Shown here: positions 40,237 through 49,210 of the stretch, in pieces | How the letters are laid out: the number at the start of each line of letters is the position of its first letter | Position numbering within the stretch: the stretch's first letter is position 1 | Source: Vannielia litorea | Lineage (GTDB): Bacteria > Pseudomonadota > Alphaproteobacteria > Rhodobacterales > Rhodobacteraceae | Assembly (NCBI RefSeq): GCF_019801175.1 | Contig: NZ_JAHVJR010000001.1 | Location: 1,178,001 to 1,242,000 of the forward strand | Direction: 5' to 3' | Length of the DNA stretch: 64,000 bases | Made by a program: the position numbers and the translations under genes | Notes under the pieces: generated by a model | Told to the model about the DNA's origin: nothing | Databases searched by the model: none | Seen by the model: the letters and a program-made list of their open reading frames with translations, nothing else

Positions 40237-41277
40237 ATGTCTTTCACCAAGCTCACCGTTTCCACCCTCGCGCTGACCGCGCTGGCCGCCGGCACTGCTG
40301 CTGCGCGTGACCAAGTGCAGGTTGCCGGGTCCTCGACCGTGCTGCCCTATGCCTCTATCGTCGCCGAAGCCTTCGGCGAGAACACCGACTTCCCGACCCC
40401 GGTCGTGGAATCGGGCGGCTCCTCGGCTGGCCTCAAGCGTTTCTGCGAAGGCGTGGGCGAGAACACCATCGACGTGGCCAACGCCTCGCGCGCCATCCGC
40501 GAAAAAGAGATCGCCGCCTGTGCCGACGCTGGCGTGACCGATATCATCGAAGTGCGCATCGGCTATGATGGCATCGTGTTTGCCAGCCAGCAATCCGGCC
40601 CGGCCTTCACCGCCTTTGAGCCGACCGACATCTTCAACGCGCTTGCCCCCAAGGTGATGGTTGACGGCGAACTGGTCGACAACCCCTACACCAAGTGGAA
40701 CGAGTTCAACGCCGATCTGCCCGACGCCGAGATCGCCGCGTTCATCCCCGGCACCAAGCACGGCACCCGTGAAGTCTTCGAAGAGAAGGTTCTTGCTGCC
40801 GGTTGTGAAGCCACGGGCGCGCTGGAAGCGATGGTTGCTGGCGGTATGTCCGAGGACGACGCCGAGGATGCCTGCCTCGCCGTGCGCACCGACGGCAAGT
40901 CGGTCGACATCGACGGCGACTACACCGAGACCCTCGCCCGCATCGACGCCAACCCCAACGGCATCGGCGTGTTCGGCCTGGCGTTCTACGAGAACAACCA
41001 GGACAAGCTGAAGGTCGCCACCATGAGCGGCATCGAACCGAAGACCGAGACCATCGCCTCCGGCGAGTACCCGGTATCGCGTCCGCTGTACTTCTACATC
41101 AAGAAGGCCCACATCGGCGTGATCCCCGGTCTGAAAGAGTACGCCCAGTTCTTCATCTCCGATGATCTGGCTGGCCCCTCTGGCCCGCTCGCCAACTACG
41201 GCCTCGTCTCCGACCCCGAGCTGTCGAAGACCCAGGCCATGGTGAACGAAGAGAAGACCATGGGCGAAGGCATGTAA
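40237..41277 (+). CDS. pstS: Phosphate ABC transporter substrate-binding protein
   Basis: Periplasmic phosphate receptor, 346 residues. Sec signal MSFTKLTVSTLALTALAAGT is cut near TAAARD. The mature start VQVAGSSTVLPYASIVAEAF has the Gly-Ser-Ser-Thr phosphate loop; VESGGSSAGLKRFCEG and the GTKHGTREVFEEKVL segment complete the pocket. It heads pstSCAB-phoU-phoB, behind a Pho box, and is followed by a terminator-like hairpin that should favour extra receptor production. Confidence 0.95.
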   Translation: MSFTKLTVSTLALTALAAGTAAARDQVQVAGSSTVLPYASIVAEAFGENTDFPTPVVESGGSSAGLKRFCEGVGENTIDVANASRAIREKEIAACADAGVTDIIEVRIGYDGIVFASQQSGPAFTAFEPTDIFNALAPKVMVDGELVDNPYTKWNEFNADLPDAEIAAFIPGTKHGTREVFEEKVLAAGCEATGALEAMVAGGMSEDDAEDACLAVRTDGKSVDIDGDYTETLARIDANPNGIGVFGLAFYENNQDKLKVATMSGIEPKTETIASGEYPVSRPLYFYIKKAHIGVIPGLKEYAQFFISDDLAGPSGPLANYGLVSDPELSKTQAMVNEEKTMGEGM

Positions 41278-41293
41278 GCCTCCCTCGCTTTTC

Positions 41294-41332
41294 GGAGGCG
41301 GTGCCGCTGCGGTGCCGCCTCCACCCTTTTTT
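41294..41332 (+). terminator. Intercistronic terminator-like hairpin after pstS
   Basis: GGAGGCGG (41294-41301) pairs with CCGCCTCC (41315-41322), followed by ACCC and six T. Located 17 bases past the pstS stop and before pstC, it probably acts as a leaky terminator so that PstS is made in excess of the membrane subunits. Confidence 0.75.
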
Positions 41333-41394
41333 GTTCACACCAGTGCCCGCCCCGATGTACCGGGGCACAGACTTCAGACCCCGGGGGACGGCAT

Positions 41395-42858
41395 ATGCCG
41401 GTTTTGTGGATCTTCCTGATCGTTCTAGGCATTGGCGCACTGGGCTACGTGGTGGCCCGGCAGCGCGCTCTGGCCTCCGTGGGTAATGACCCGCGCCACC
41501 TGCACTCGCTGCCCAGCTACTACGGTTACATGGGCTTTCTGTTTGCCACGGCCCCTGCGCTGCTGGTGCTGATCGTATGGCTCATTGCTGGGCCGATGGT
41601 GATCGAGAAGCGCGTGGCGGCAAACCTGCCGGCGGATGTGGTTGAGGAGGCCGCCTCGCAGAACCTGCTGATGGCCGAGGTCCGGCGTGTGGCGGACGGT
41701 CTCGACAACGCGGTTGCGATGGGCGTTTTGACGGAAGGCGCAGCCTCCAATGCCCGCGCTGACCTGACGGATATGACCGCCCGCCTCAAGGAAGCCGGTC
41801 AGGTGATCACCCAGAACGTGACCGTACCGGTTCTGCTTGCGGCGCAGGAGATGCGCCAGGCTAATCGTACATCGAAGACTTGGATGGCGGTGGCGGTGAT
41901 CGCACTGGCCGTGGCCGGTGCCGCATTGGCGGTGCTGCGCGCCCAGAAGGATTTTCGCGCCCGGAACGTGGTGGAGCGCGGGGTTCGCTGGATGCTGGTG
42001 GGCGCGGCTTCGATCGCCATTCTGACCACCGTGGGCATCGTGCTCTCGCTGCTGTTCAACACCATCGAATTCTTCCGGATCTACCCGGCGAGTGAGTTCT
42101 TCGGCTCTCTCACATGGTCGCCCTCCTTCGGCGGTGGCTCGGAACTGGGTATCTGGCCGCTGCTCTGGGGCACGCTCTACATTTCGATCATCGCTCTGCT
42201 GGTGGCGGTGCCGATCGGCCTCTTCGCCGCGATCTACCTAAGCGAGTATGCCTCGCCGCGCCTGCGCTCGGTGGCCAAGCCGCTGCTGGAGATCCTCGCC
42301 GGCATCCCGACCATCGTGTACGGCCTTTTCGCCCTGCTGACCGTCGGACCGCTGCTGATCAGCGTCTTCGGGGACAACGGGCTGGGCTGGATGCAGTCGG
42401 GTACGGCGGTGATGACGGCCGGTCTGGTCATGGGCATCATGCTGATCCCCTTTGTTTCATCGCTGAGCGACGACATCATCAACGCGGTTCCGCAGGCCAT
42501 GCGCGATGGCTCCTATGGGCTGGGCGCGACCCAGTCGGAGACGATCCGTCAGGTCGTGCTGCCCGCCGCCTTGCCGGGAATCGTTGGCGCGGTGCTGCTG
42601 GCCGCGTCCCGCGCCATCGGTGAAACGATGATTGTGGTGCTGGGGGCAGGGGCCGCGGCCCGGCTCTCGCTTAACCCCTTCGAGGCGATGACGACTGTGA
42701 CCGCCAAGATTGTGAGCCAGCTCACCGGCGATGCTGACTTCGCCTCACCCGAGGCCCTCGTGGCCTTCGCTCTGGGGATGACGCTTTTCATCATCACCCT
42801 GTGCCTCAATGTCTTCGCGCTCTACATCGTGCGCAAATACCGGGAGCAATACGACTGA
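41395..42858 (+). CDS. pstC: Phosphate ABC transporter permease PstC
   Basis: Inner-membrane permease, 487 residues versus about 320 in E. coli. The extra N-terminal part has two or three helices around a long loop (residues about 60-170), as is usual for alphaproteobacterial PstC. The transport domain begins near IYISIIALLVAVPIGLFAAI and includes the coupling-loop region AMRDGSYGLGATQSETIRQV with the conserved Gly and Ala. It overlaps pstA by one base (TGATG). Confidence 0.94.
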   Translation: MPVLWIFLIVLGIGALGYVVARQRALASVGNDPRHLHSLPSYYGYMGFLFATAPALLVLIVWLIAGPMVIEKRVAANLPADVVEEAASQNLLMAEVRRVADGLDNAVAMGVLTEGAASNARADLTDMTARLKEAGQVITQNVTVPVLLAAQEMRQANRTSKTWMAVAVIALAVAGAALAVLRAQKDFRARNVVERGVRWMLVGAASIAILTTVGIVLSLLFNTIEFFRIYPASEFFGSLTWSPSFGGGSELGIWPLLWGTLYISIIALLVAVPIGLFAAIYLSEYASPRLRSVAKPLLEILAGIPTIVYGLFALLTVGPLLISVFGDNGLGWMQSGTAVMTAGLVMGIMLIPFVSSLSDDIINAVPQAMRDGSYGLGATQSETIRQVVLPAALPGIVGAVLLAASRAIGETMIVVLGAGAAARLSLNPFEAMTTVTAKIVSQLTGDADFASPEALVAFALGMTLFIITLCLNVFALYIVRKYREQYD

Positions 42859-44180
42859 TGGCCGACGCTACTGCAAACGCCCCAAAGCGCCACGGTTCGC
42901 TCACGCAGGTGGATCCGCGCACGCGCCGCCGCAATGCCGCCGAGGCCCGGTTCAAAGCCTATGGCCTTGCTGCCATCGCGCTGGGGATCTTCTTTCTGGT
43001 CGTGCTGGCCTTCTCGATCATCCGCTCGGGCGTGCCGGCCTTCACCACCACGGTGGTGAGCCTCGAGATGAACGTCAGCCCGGCCGAAATCGACCAGGCC
43101 GAAAGCGGGATGCTGAAGACCGCCGCCTATACCAAGCTCTTCATTGCCCAGTTGGGCAGCCAGATGCAGGAGCAGGGCATTGGCGGAGAGGTGGACCCCG
43201 ATGCCATCGGGCGCATTCTGGGCAAGGTCGGCAACGACCTACGGGCCTTTTATCAGGCCAACCCCGATGCGGTGGGCGAACCGGTTGACTTTACGGTGAA
43301 TGCCTCGAGCCGGGTGGATGGCTACTTCAAGGGCCGCGTGACCCGCGAGGGGCTGGTGGACAGCCGCTTCCTCGTGGCGACTGACCTCGATGTGGTCGAT
43401 CAGCTGACCGAAGCGGGCATCATCACCCGGCAATTCGACTGGGGCTTCTTGCTGGGCAAGGACGCAGGCGTGGACAATCCCGGCGGCGCGGGCATCGGAG
43501 CCTCGGTACTCGGCTCGTTCTTCATGATGCTGGTGGTGCTGGTGCTTTCGCTGCCCATTGGCGTGGCGGCCTCGATCTACCTCGAGGAGTTCGCGCCGAA
43601 GAACCGGTTCACCGATATCATCGAGGTGAACATCTCCAACCTCGCGGCGGTTCCCTCCATCGTCTTCGGTATCCTGGGTCTCGCGGTGTTCATCCAGTTT
43701 GCCAGCCTGCCGCAGTCGGCGCCGCTGGTGGGCGGCCTCGTGCTTACGCTGATGACGCTGCCGACGATCATCATCTCGACCCGCGCCAGCCTCAAGGCGG
43801 TGCCGCCCTCGATCCGGGATGCGGCGCTGGGTGTGGGGGCCTCGAAGATGCAGGCCGTCTTCCACCACGTGCTGCCGCTCGCCGCGCCGGGCATTTTGAC
43901 CGGCACGATCATCGGCCTCGCACAGGCGCTTGGCGAGACCGCGCCGCTGCTGCTGATCGGGATGGTGGGCTTTGTGGCGCGCGAGTTTCCGACTGGGTTC
44001 TGGGATGGGTTCGTTGAGCCCAACTCGGCCATGCCCGCGCAAATCTACACCTGGGCCGCCCGTTCGGACGTGGCCTTCTATGAAAAGGCATGGGGCGGTA
44101 TCATCGTGCTGCTCGTGTTCCTGCTGATCATGAACGCCATCGCGATCGTGCTGCGGCGGCGCTTTGAGCGGCGCTGGTAA
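42858..44180 (+). CDS. pstA: Phosphate ABC transporter permease PstA
   Basis: Second permease of the phosphate importer, 440 residues with an N-terminal DUF3333-type extension (KAYGLAAIALGIFFLVVLAF, then a periplasmic stretch to about residue 190). The core helices start at GSFFMMLVVLVLSLPIGVAA, and the coupling loop is RDAALGVGASKMQAVFHHVL. ATG 42858 overlaps the pstC stop. GVPAFTTTVVSLEMNVSPAE is the typical start of the extended loop. Confidence 0.94.
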   Translation: MADATANAPKRHGSLTQVDPRTRRRNAAEARFKAYGLAAIALGIFFLVVLAFSIIRSGVPAFTTTVVSLEMNVSPAEIDQAESGMLKTAAYTKLFIAQLGSQMQEQGIGGEVDPDAIGRILGKVGNDLRAFYQANPDAVGEPVDFTVNASSRVDGYFKGRVTREGLVDSRFLVATDLDVVDQLTEAGIITRQFDWGFLLGKDAGVDNPGGAGIGASVLGSFFMMLVVLVLSLPIGVAASIYLEEFAPKNRFTDIIEVNISNLAAVPSIVFGILGLAVFIQFASLPQSAPLVGGLVLTLMTLPTIIISTRASLKAVPPSIRDAALGVGASKMQAVFHHVLPLAAPGILTGTIIGLAQALGETAPLLLIGMVGFVAREFPTGFWDGFVEPNSAMPAQIYTWAARSDVAFYEKAWGGIIVLLVFLLIMNAIAIVLRRRFERRW

Positions 44181-44194
44181 GGGGAGCCCTTGAA

Positions 44195-44992
44195 ATGAAT
44201 GACATGCGACCGCTGGAGAGAATAGTGGATACCGACAACATCAAGATCTCGGCCAAGGGGTGTCAGGTCTATTACGGCGAAACTCACGCGATCAAGGACG
44301 TGGACGTTCAGATCGAAGACAACACCGTGACTGCGTTCATTGGCCCGTCGGGCTGCGGTAAGTCCACGTTCTTGCGCTGCCTGAACCGGATGAACGACAC
44401 CATCGACATCTGCCGCGTCGAGGGCGAGATCCTGCTGGATGGCGAAAACATCTATGACAAGAAGGTCGACCCGGTGCAGCTGCGCGCCAAGGTGGGGATG
44501 GTGTTTCAGAAGCCGAACCCGTTCCCCAAATCGATTTACGACAACATCGCCTATGGGCCGCGCATTCACGGGCTGGCGAAGTCGAAGGCCGATCTCGATG
44601 TGATCGTCGAAAAATCGCTCCGTCGCGGCGCGATCTGGGACGAGGTGAAGGACCGACTCGACAAACCCGGCACCGGCCTTTCCGGTGGCCAGCAACAGCG
44701 GCTCTGCATTGCCCGCGCCGTGGCGACGGAGCCTGAGGTGCTGCTGATGGACGAGCCCTGCTCGGCGCTCGACCCAATCGCCACCTCTCAGGTGGAGGAG
44801 CTGATTGATGAGCTTCGGACTCAATATTCGGTGGTGATCGTGACCCACTCGATGCAGCAGGCCGCGCGCGTGAGCCAAAAGACGGCCTTCTTCCATCTCG
44901 GCAACCTGGTGGAGTTTGGCGAGACCGGCCAGATCTTCACCAACCCGACCGACCCGCGCACCGAATCCTACATCTCCGGCAGAATTGGCTGA
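44195..44992 (+). CDS. pstB: Phosphate ABC transporter ATP-binding protein PstB
   Basis: ATPase of the phosphate importer, 265 residues. Walker A is FIGPSGCGKSTFLRCLNRMN, the ABC signature LSGGQQQRLCIARA, Walker B VLLMDEPCSALDPIATS, and the switch His lies in IVTHSMQQAARVS. MVFQKPNPFPKSIYDNIAYG is specific to PstB. ATG 44195, 14 bases after pstA; phoU follows by four bases. Confidence 0.97.
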   Translation: MNDMRPLERIVDTDNIKISAKGCQVYYGETHAIKDVDVQIEDNTVTAFIGPSGCGKSTFLRCLNRMNDTIDICRVEGEILLDGENIYDKKVDPVQLRAKVGMVFQKPNPFPKSIYDNIAYGPRIHGLAKSKADLDVIVEKSLRRGAIWDEVKDRLDKPGTGLSGGQQQRLCIARAVATEPEVLLMDEPCSALDPIATSQVEELIDELRTQYSVVIVTHSMQQAARVSQKTAFFHLGNLVEFGETGQIFTNPTDPRTESYISGRIG

Positions 44993-44996
44993 TCTC

Positions 44997-45719
44997 ATGT
45001 CCGCACTTCCCCCGAACGAACAGCATATCGCCTCGGCCTTCGACCGTGATCTGGAAGCCATTCAGGCGATGATCATGAAGATGGGCGGCATGGTGGAGAC
45101 CGCCATCGTAGAGGCCGCCGCCTCGCTGGATGCGCGCGACGAGGAGACCGCCGAGCGCGTCCGCAAGAACGACCAGGCGATTGACGCACTGGAAGAGCAG
45201 GTGGCCGAAGAGGTCGCCCGGCTGATCGCGCTGCGTGCGCCTGTGGGCACCGACCTGCGCACCGCCCTCTCGGTGATGAAAATCTCCGGCAATCTGGAGC
45301 GGGTGGGCGACTATGCCAAGAACATGGCGAAGCGCACCGGGGTACTGGTGCAGCTCGACCCGATTGAGGGTGCCACGACTTCGATCCGCCGGATGTGCCG
45401 CGCGGTGGAAGGCATGCTCAAGGATGCCTTGGACGCCTATATCCAGCGTGATGCCGAGTTGGCCGAGGATGTGCGCAACCGCGACCAGGAAGTGGACCAG
45501 ATGTACAACGCGCTGTTCCGCGAGTTCCTGACCTACATGATGGAAGATCCGCGCAACATCACGGCCTGCATGCACTTGCATTTCATCGCCAAGAACACCG
45601 AGCGCATGGGCGATCATGTGACCTCGATTGCAGAGCAGGTGATTTACCTTGTCACCGGCGAGATGCCGGAAGACGCCAGACCCAAGGAGACAGCCCCGGC
45701 CTATGAAGTCGGGAGCTGA
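44997..45719 (+). CDS. phoU: Phosphate signalling protein PhoU
   Basis: A 240-residue all-helical protein with two PhoU repeats. Each carries the acidic metal motif: ALRAPVGTDLRTALSVMKIS GNLERVGDYAKNM in the first and MHLHFIAKNTERMGDHVTSI in the second. It relays Pst transport status to PhoR and prevents PhoB activation when phosphate is plentiful. The start ATG 44997 lies four bases after pstB. Confidence 0.95.
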   Translation: MSALPPNEQHIASAFDRDLEAIQAMIMKMGGMVETAIVEAAASLDARDEETAERVRKNDQAIDALEEQVAEEVARLIALRAPVGTDLRTALSVMKISGNLERVGDYAKNMAKRTGVLVQLDPIEGATTSIRRMCRAVEGMLKDALDAYIQRDAELAEDVRNRDQEVDQMYNALFREFLTYMMEDPRNITACMHLHFIAKNTERMGDHVTSIAEQVIYLVTGEMPEDARPKETAPAYEVGS

Positions 45720-45727
45720 AGCGAGAC

Positions 45728-46420
45728 ATGAGCAGAACCGCGCAACCGCTTGTTCTGGTTGTAGAAGATGAACCCGCGCAGCGCGAGGTTCTGAGCTACA
45801 ACCTTGAGGCTGAGGGCTTCGATCTGGTCAGTGCCGACAACGGCGAGGATGCCATCTTGCTGGTCGAGGAGGAACGCCCCGACCTGATCGTGCTGGACTG
45901 GATGCTGCCCAACCTGTCGGGCATCGAGGTTTGCCGCCGGTTGAAGCTGAAGAATGCGACCCGTGGTATTCCGATCATCATGCTCTCGGCGCGGGCCGAA
46001 GAGGTCGATCGGGTGCGCGGGCTCGAAACCGGCGCCGATGATTACGTCGTCAAGCCCTACAGCGTTATCGAGCTGATGGCCCGGATCCGCGCGCAGTTGC
46101 GCCGGACACGGCCTGCGACGGTTGGGGCGCGGCTGGAGTATGAGGACATCATGCTCGATGCCGAAACGCACAAGGTCGAACGGGCTGGCCGTGAGTTGAA
46201 GCTGGGGCCTAAGGAGTTTCGGCTGCTTTCGACCTTCATGGAAAAGCCGGGCCGGGTGTGGAGCCGTGAACAGCTGCTCGACCGTGTCTGGGGTCGGGAT
46301 ATCTACGTGGATACCCGGACGGTCGATGTGCATATCGGCCGGCTTCGCAAGGCACTGGGTGCGCACGGCGGGGATGACCTCCTGCGCACGGTCCGTGGCG
46401 CGGGCTACGCGCTGGGGTAG
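45728..46420 (+). CDS. phoB: Phosphate-regulon response regulator PhoB
   Basis: OmpR-family regulator, 230 residues. Receiver domain with VLVVEDEPAQREVLSYNLEA, phospho-acceptor Asp57 in DLIVLDWMLPNLSG and Lys in DDYVVKPYSVIELMAR; C-terminal winged helix with KLGPKEFRLLSTFMEKPGRV and YVDTRTVDVHIGRLRKALG. It binds Pho boxes such as the one at 40121. Last gene of the pst operon, eight bases after phoU. Confidence 0.95.
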   Translation: MSRTAQPLVLVVEDEPAQREVLSYNLEAEGFDLVSADNGEDAILLVEEERPDLIVLDWMLPNLSGIEVCRRLKLKNATRGIPIIMLSARAEEVDRVRGLETGADDYVVKPYSVIELMARIRAQLRRTRPATVGARLEYEDIMLDAETHKVERAGRELKLGPKEFRLLSTFMEKPGRVWSREQLLDRVWGRDIYVDTRTVDVHIGRLRKALGAHGGDDLLRTVRGAGYALG

Positions 46421-46521
46421 TCGCGGCACCGTCTTATAAGCTGTTGCAGCAATTCACCGTTTAATCCACCGGGTCGGCTTGCCCGCGCTCCTCCCAAAGA
46501 CGCGGTCAGCCCCGGCAGCGC

Positions 46522-46731
46522 TCAGATGTCGTAGGCACCTTCACCGGGTTTGAAGGCACGGCACTTCCAGCGCGCGATGGTCCAGTTCGGATGCTCGTTG
46601 ATCCATTGGGCGAGCTGGGGCTGTGCCGCCATCATGCAGGACATCGGCGTGCCCTCCTGAAACAGAAGGCTGCGGTTTTCGCAGTCGGTCGGGCTCGTGG
46701 CCAGACAGGTAACAAAGGCGAGTTCGATCAT
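46522..46731 (-). CDS. Small conserved cysteine-containing protein
   Basis: A 69-residue protein (MIELAFVTCLATSPTDCENR) with four cysteines (residues 9, 17, 32 and 57) and a central PMSCMMAAQPQLAQWINEHP; the last Cys is in ARWKCRAFKPG. The weakly hydrophobic start may target it to the periplasm, where the cysteines could form two disulfides. Similar unnamed small proteins occur in Rhodobacteraceae as far as I recall. No ribosome binding site stands out before ATG 46731. Confidence 0.68.
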   Translation of the reverse strand: MIELAFVTCLATSPTDCENRSLLFQEGTPMSCMMAAQPQLAQWINEHPNWTIARWKCRAFKPGEGAYDI

Positions 46732-47002
46732 GGGAGGACGCTTTCGATTAAGTCGTTGGTGCTGAAATCGTGGCTGAATGCCCCGATCATACCACGAAAA
46801 TCCCGTTTCAACCTGAATTTGCGGTTAATTTGGCGCACATGAATGCGCTCCCGGGCCGCAAATGCCCAAGATGGAGGCGCCTCCCGCACCTCAATAGGCT
46901 TGTTCTCGCAGCTTTGCTCCCTAACGCGAACCGAGACTTACGGCTGTGTTCCCGCCCTTCGGGCGACGGCGCTAGGCTAAAGGCGCGACATGGGAGGACA
47001 GC

Positions 47003-47947
47003 ATGGACAAGGACGCAGGCAGCCCCGGGCTGGCCGCACTCTCTGCGCATCTGGCCGAGGTGCTCATTGGCCATGAGCGGCTGATCGAGCGGTTGCTGAC
47101 AGGCATTCTCGCTGGCGGTCATCTGCTGGTCGAAGGTGCACCGGGGCTGGCCAAGACGCGTGCCGTGAAGGCTTTGGCCGGGGCTCTCAGCGGGTCTTTC
47201 GCCCGTATCCAGTGCACGCCGGATCTGCTGCCTTCTGATCTAACCGGCACTCCTGTGTTCAGGCCACAGACCGGGGACTTTGAGTTCGTGCCGGGCCCGA
47301 TCTTTCATAACCTCGTGCTGGTGGACGAGATCAACCGTGCCCCGCCCAAGGTGCAGTCGGCCTTGCTGGAGGCGATGGGCGAGGGGCAGGTGACCTCGGG
47401 CGACGCGACTCACGCGTTGCCCGATCCGTTCCTCGTGGTGGCGACGCAAAACCCGATCGAGCATGAAGGCACCTTTCCGCTGCCAGAGGCGCAACTCGAT
47501 CGGTTTTTGCTCCATGTTGTGCTGGACCTGCCGGATGCGTTGACCGAGCGGCGCATTCTGGATCTTGTCGAGGCCGAAGGGCAGGAACCAGCCGGGGCTT
47601 TGCCGGTCGCCGAGGATATCCGCGCGGCCCGAAAGGCGGCAATGACGACCCATCTCAGCGGGCCGATCCGGGATTACATCGTGCGGATCGTCACAGCCAC
47701 GCGGGCGGCACCCTTCGCAGAGGAGCTTTCACATCCGGCCAGCCCACGCGGCTCGCTCGCGCTGGCCTCGGCGGCGAAGGCCCGGGCATGGCTGCGTGGG
47801 CGCGATCACGTCTTGCCTGAAGATGTCGAGACCCTCGCCGAGGATGCCTTGGCGCACCGGCTGGTGCTGACGTGGGCCGCGCAGTCAGAGGGGCGAAGCG
47901 CGCGGGGGCTAGTGGCCGACGTGCTGGCCGCGACCGATCCGCTGTGA
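47003..47947 (+). CDS. MoxR-family AAA+ ATPase
   Basis: A 314-residue chaperone-like ATPase. Walker A is EGAPGLAKTRAVKALAG, Walker B LVLVDEINRAPPKVQSALLE, sensor 1 VVATQNPIEHEGTFPLPEAQ, and the arginine finger region LDRFLLHVVLDLP. MoxR proteins act with VWA proteins to insert metals or cofactors; in methylotrophs MxaR helps activate methanol dehydrogenase. It heads a seven-gene operon of the MoxR/DUF58/VWA/BatD type directly before formaldehyde genes. GGGAGGA precedes ATG 47003. The symbol mxaR would be apt only if a methanol-dehydrogenase role is shown. Confidence 0.93.
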   Translation: MDKDAGSPGLAALSAHLAEVLIGHERLIERLLTGILAGGHLLVEGAPGLAKTRAVKALAGALSGSFARIQCTPDLLPSDLTGTPVFRPQTGDFEFVPGPIFHNLVLVDEINRAPPKVQSALLEAMGEGQVTSGDATHALPDPFLVVATQNPIEHEGTFPLPEAQLDRFLLHVVLDLPDALTERRILDLVEAEGQEPAGALPVAEDIRAARKAAMTTHLSGPIRDYIVRIVTATRAAPFAEELSHPASPRGSLALASAAKARAWLRGRDHVLPEDVETLAEDALAHRLVLTWAAQSEGRSARGLVADVLAATDPL

Positions 47948-48837
47948 TGGGGGCGATGGAACCCGTGCTCGACATCCCCGGCGTTGCGCTTGATGCCGAG
48001 CGGTTGATCGCCCTGCGCGATATGGCGGTGGAGCGCGAGGTTACGGCGCCGCCCGCGGCGATGCCGGGCGGGTTCCTCAGCAAGCGGCGCGGCTCGGGGC
48101 AGGAGATAGCCGACACGCGGGAATATGTGGCGGGGGACGACATCCGCCATCTCGACCGGGGCAGCACCGCGCGGACCGGCGTGTTGCACATCAGGCGGTT
48201 TCAGGAAGAGCGTGACAGGGTCACGTTCTTGGTGCTCGATTTGCGGCCCTCGATGCTCTGGGGCACAGGCCGCGCGTTTCGATCTGTCGCGGCGGCCGAA
48301 GCTCTGGCTCTGATCGGCTGGCGGGCGGTCGAGGAGGGCGGCCGTGTGGGGCTGATGACGCTTGGCGCGGGTGGGCCCGAGATTGTAGGCGCACGTGGGC
48401 GCACGCGCGGCATGCTCTCGGTGATCGGCGGGATGGTTCGCGCGCATAATGCGGCGCTGACGACTGCATTGGAGAAATCTAGTGCCGAGCCGGACCTCGC
48501 AGGGTTGCTCAGGCCGCTGGAGCGAATTGCACCACGTGGTGCCGAACTGATGCTGGCGAGCGGCTTCGACGTGCCGGGTGACGACCTTGGAGAGCGTTTG
48601 GGGGCACTGGCCCAAAAGCGGCATCCTTTCTTGCTCGAGGTGCACGATCGTGGGCCGGGGGGGCTGCCGGAGGGGCAATACCCTGTGCGGGTTCAAGGTG
48701 GCGCGGTGCGAATGCTGCGTGTGTCTGGCGCAGGACCGGGAGAGGCGGCGCCCCGCGGCTTTCCAGCGATGGTGATTGAGGCCGCGGCGCCGGTGCAGGA
48801 GACCGCGCGGCGGCTACACGCGATCTGGGGGCGATGA
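47947..48837 (+). CDS. DUF58-domain protein (MxaS-like)
   Basis: A 296-residue soluble protein with the DUF58 core: FLSKRRGSGQEIADTREYVA GDDIRHLD, then DRVTFLVLDLRPSMLWGTGR, a degenerate VWA-like strand with Asp and Ser residues. ATG 47947 overlaps the MoxR stop (TGATG). In mxa clusters the second gene, mxaS, is of this kind. It probably works with the MoxR ATPase as an adaptor. Confidence 0.9.
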   Translation: MGAMEPVLDIPGVALDAERLIALRDMAVEREVTAPPAAMPGGFLSKRRGSGQEIADTREYVAGDDIRHLDRGSTARTGVLHIRRFQEERDRVTFLVLDLRPSMLWGTGRAFRSVAAAEALALIGWRAVEEGGRVGLMTLGAGGPEIVGARGRTRGMLSVIGGMVRAHNAALTTALEKSSAEPDLAGLLRPLERIAPRGAELMLASGFDVPGDDLGERLGALAQKRHPFLLEVHDRGPGGLPEGQYPVRVQGGAVRMLRVSGAGPGEAAPRGFPAMVIEAAAPVQETARRLHAIWGR

Positions 48838-48838
48838 T

Positions 48839-49210
48839 ATGGCCGAAGGACAAGCGCTGACGGAAGAGGCGGTGCAGGCGGGGCTGGTGGAGATCCGGCT
48901 CCCAGCGGATGCGCCGGGCGGCTTGATCGCCGAACTTGCAGCGGGGGCCGGGATGGGGCTTGGGCTGGCTCTGTGTATCGCTTTGCTCCTGCGCCCGGTG
49001 TTGCGCGGGCGTGAGCGACCACCGGCACCAGCGAGCTTTGCCCAGCGCCTCGCGGCGGCGGACGCCTTGCCGGAGGAGCAGCGGGAAATTGCATTGCTGA
49101 CGCTGTGGCGAGAGGCCGACCCGAGCGGCTATGGGGCGCAGCGCAGTCAGATCTATGCACGCGGCGGGGTGCCGGAGGGCCTTGAACGCAGGCTCGGGGC
49201 CGATGCCTGA
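48839..49210 (+). CDS. DUF4381-like single-helix membrane protein
   Basis: A 123-residue protein with one membrane helix (GLIAELAAGAGMGLGLALCI ALLLRP, about residues 27-52) flanked by a short acidic N-terminus and a cytoplasmic part (FAQRLAAADALPEEQREIAL). Position, size and topology match the DUF4381 component between DUF58 and VWA genes in Bat-type operons. It overlaps the next gene by eight bases. Confidence 0.72.
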   Translation: MAEGQALTEEAVQAGLVEIRLPADAPGGLIAELAAGAGMGLGLALCIALLLRPVLRGRERPPAPASFAQRLAAADALPEEQREIALLTLWREADPSGYGAQRSQIYARGGVPEGLERRLGADA

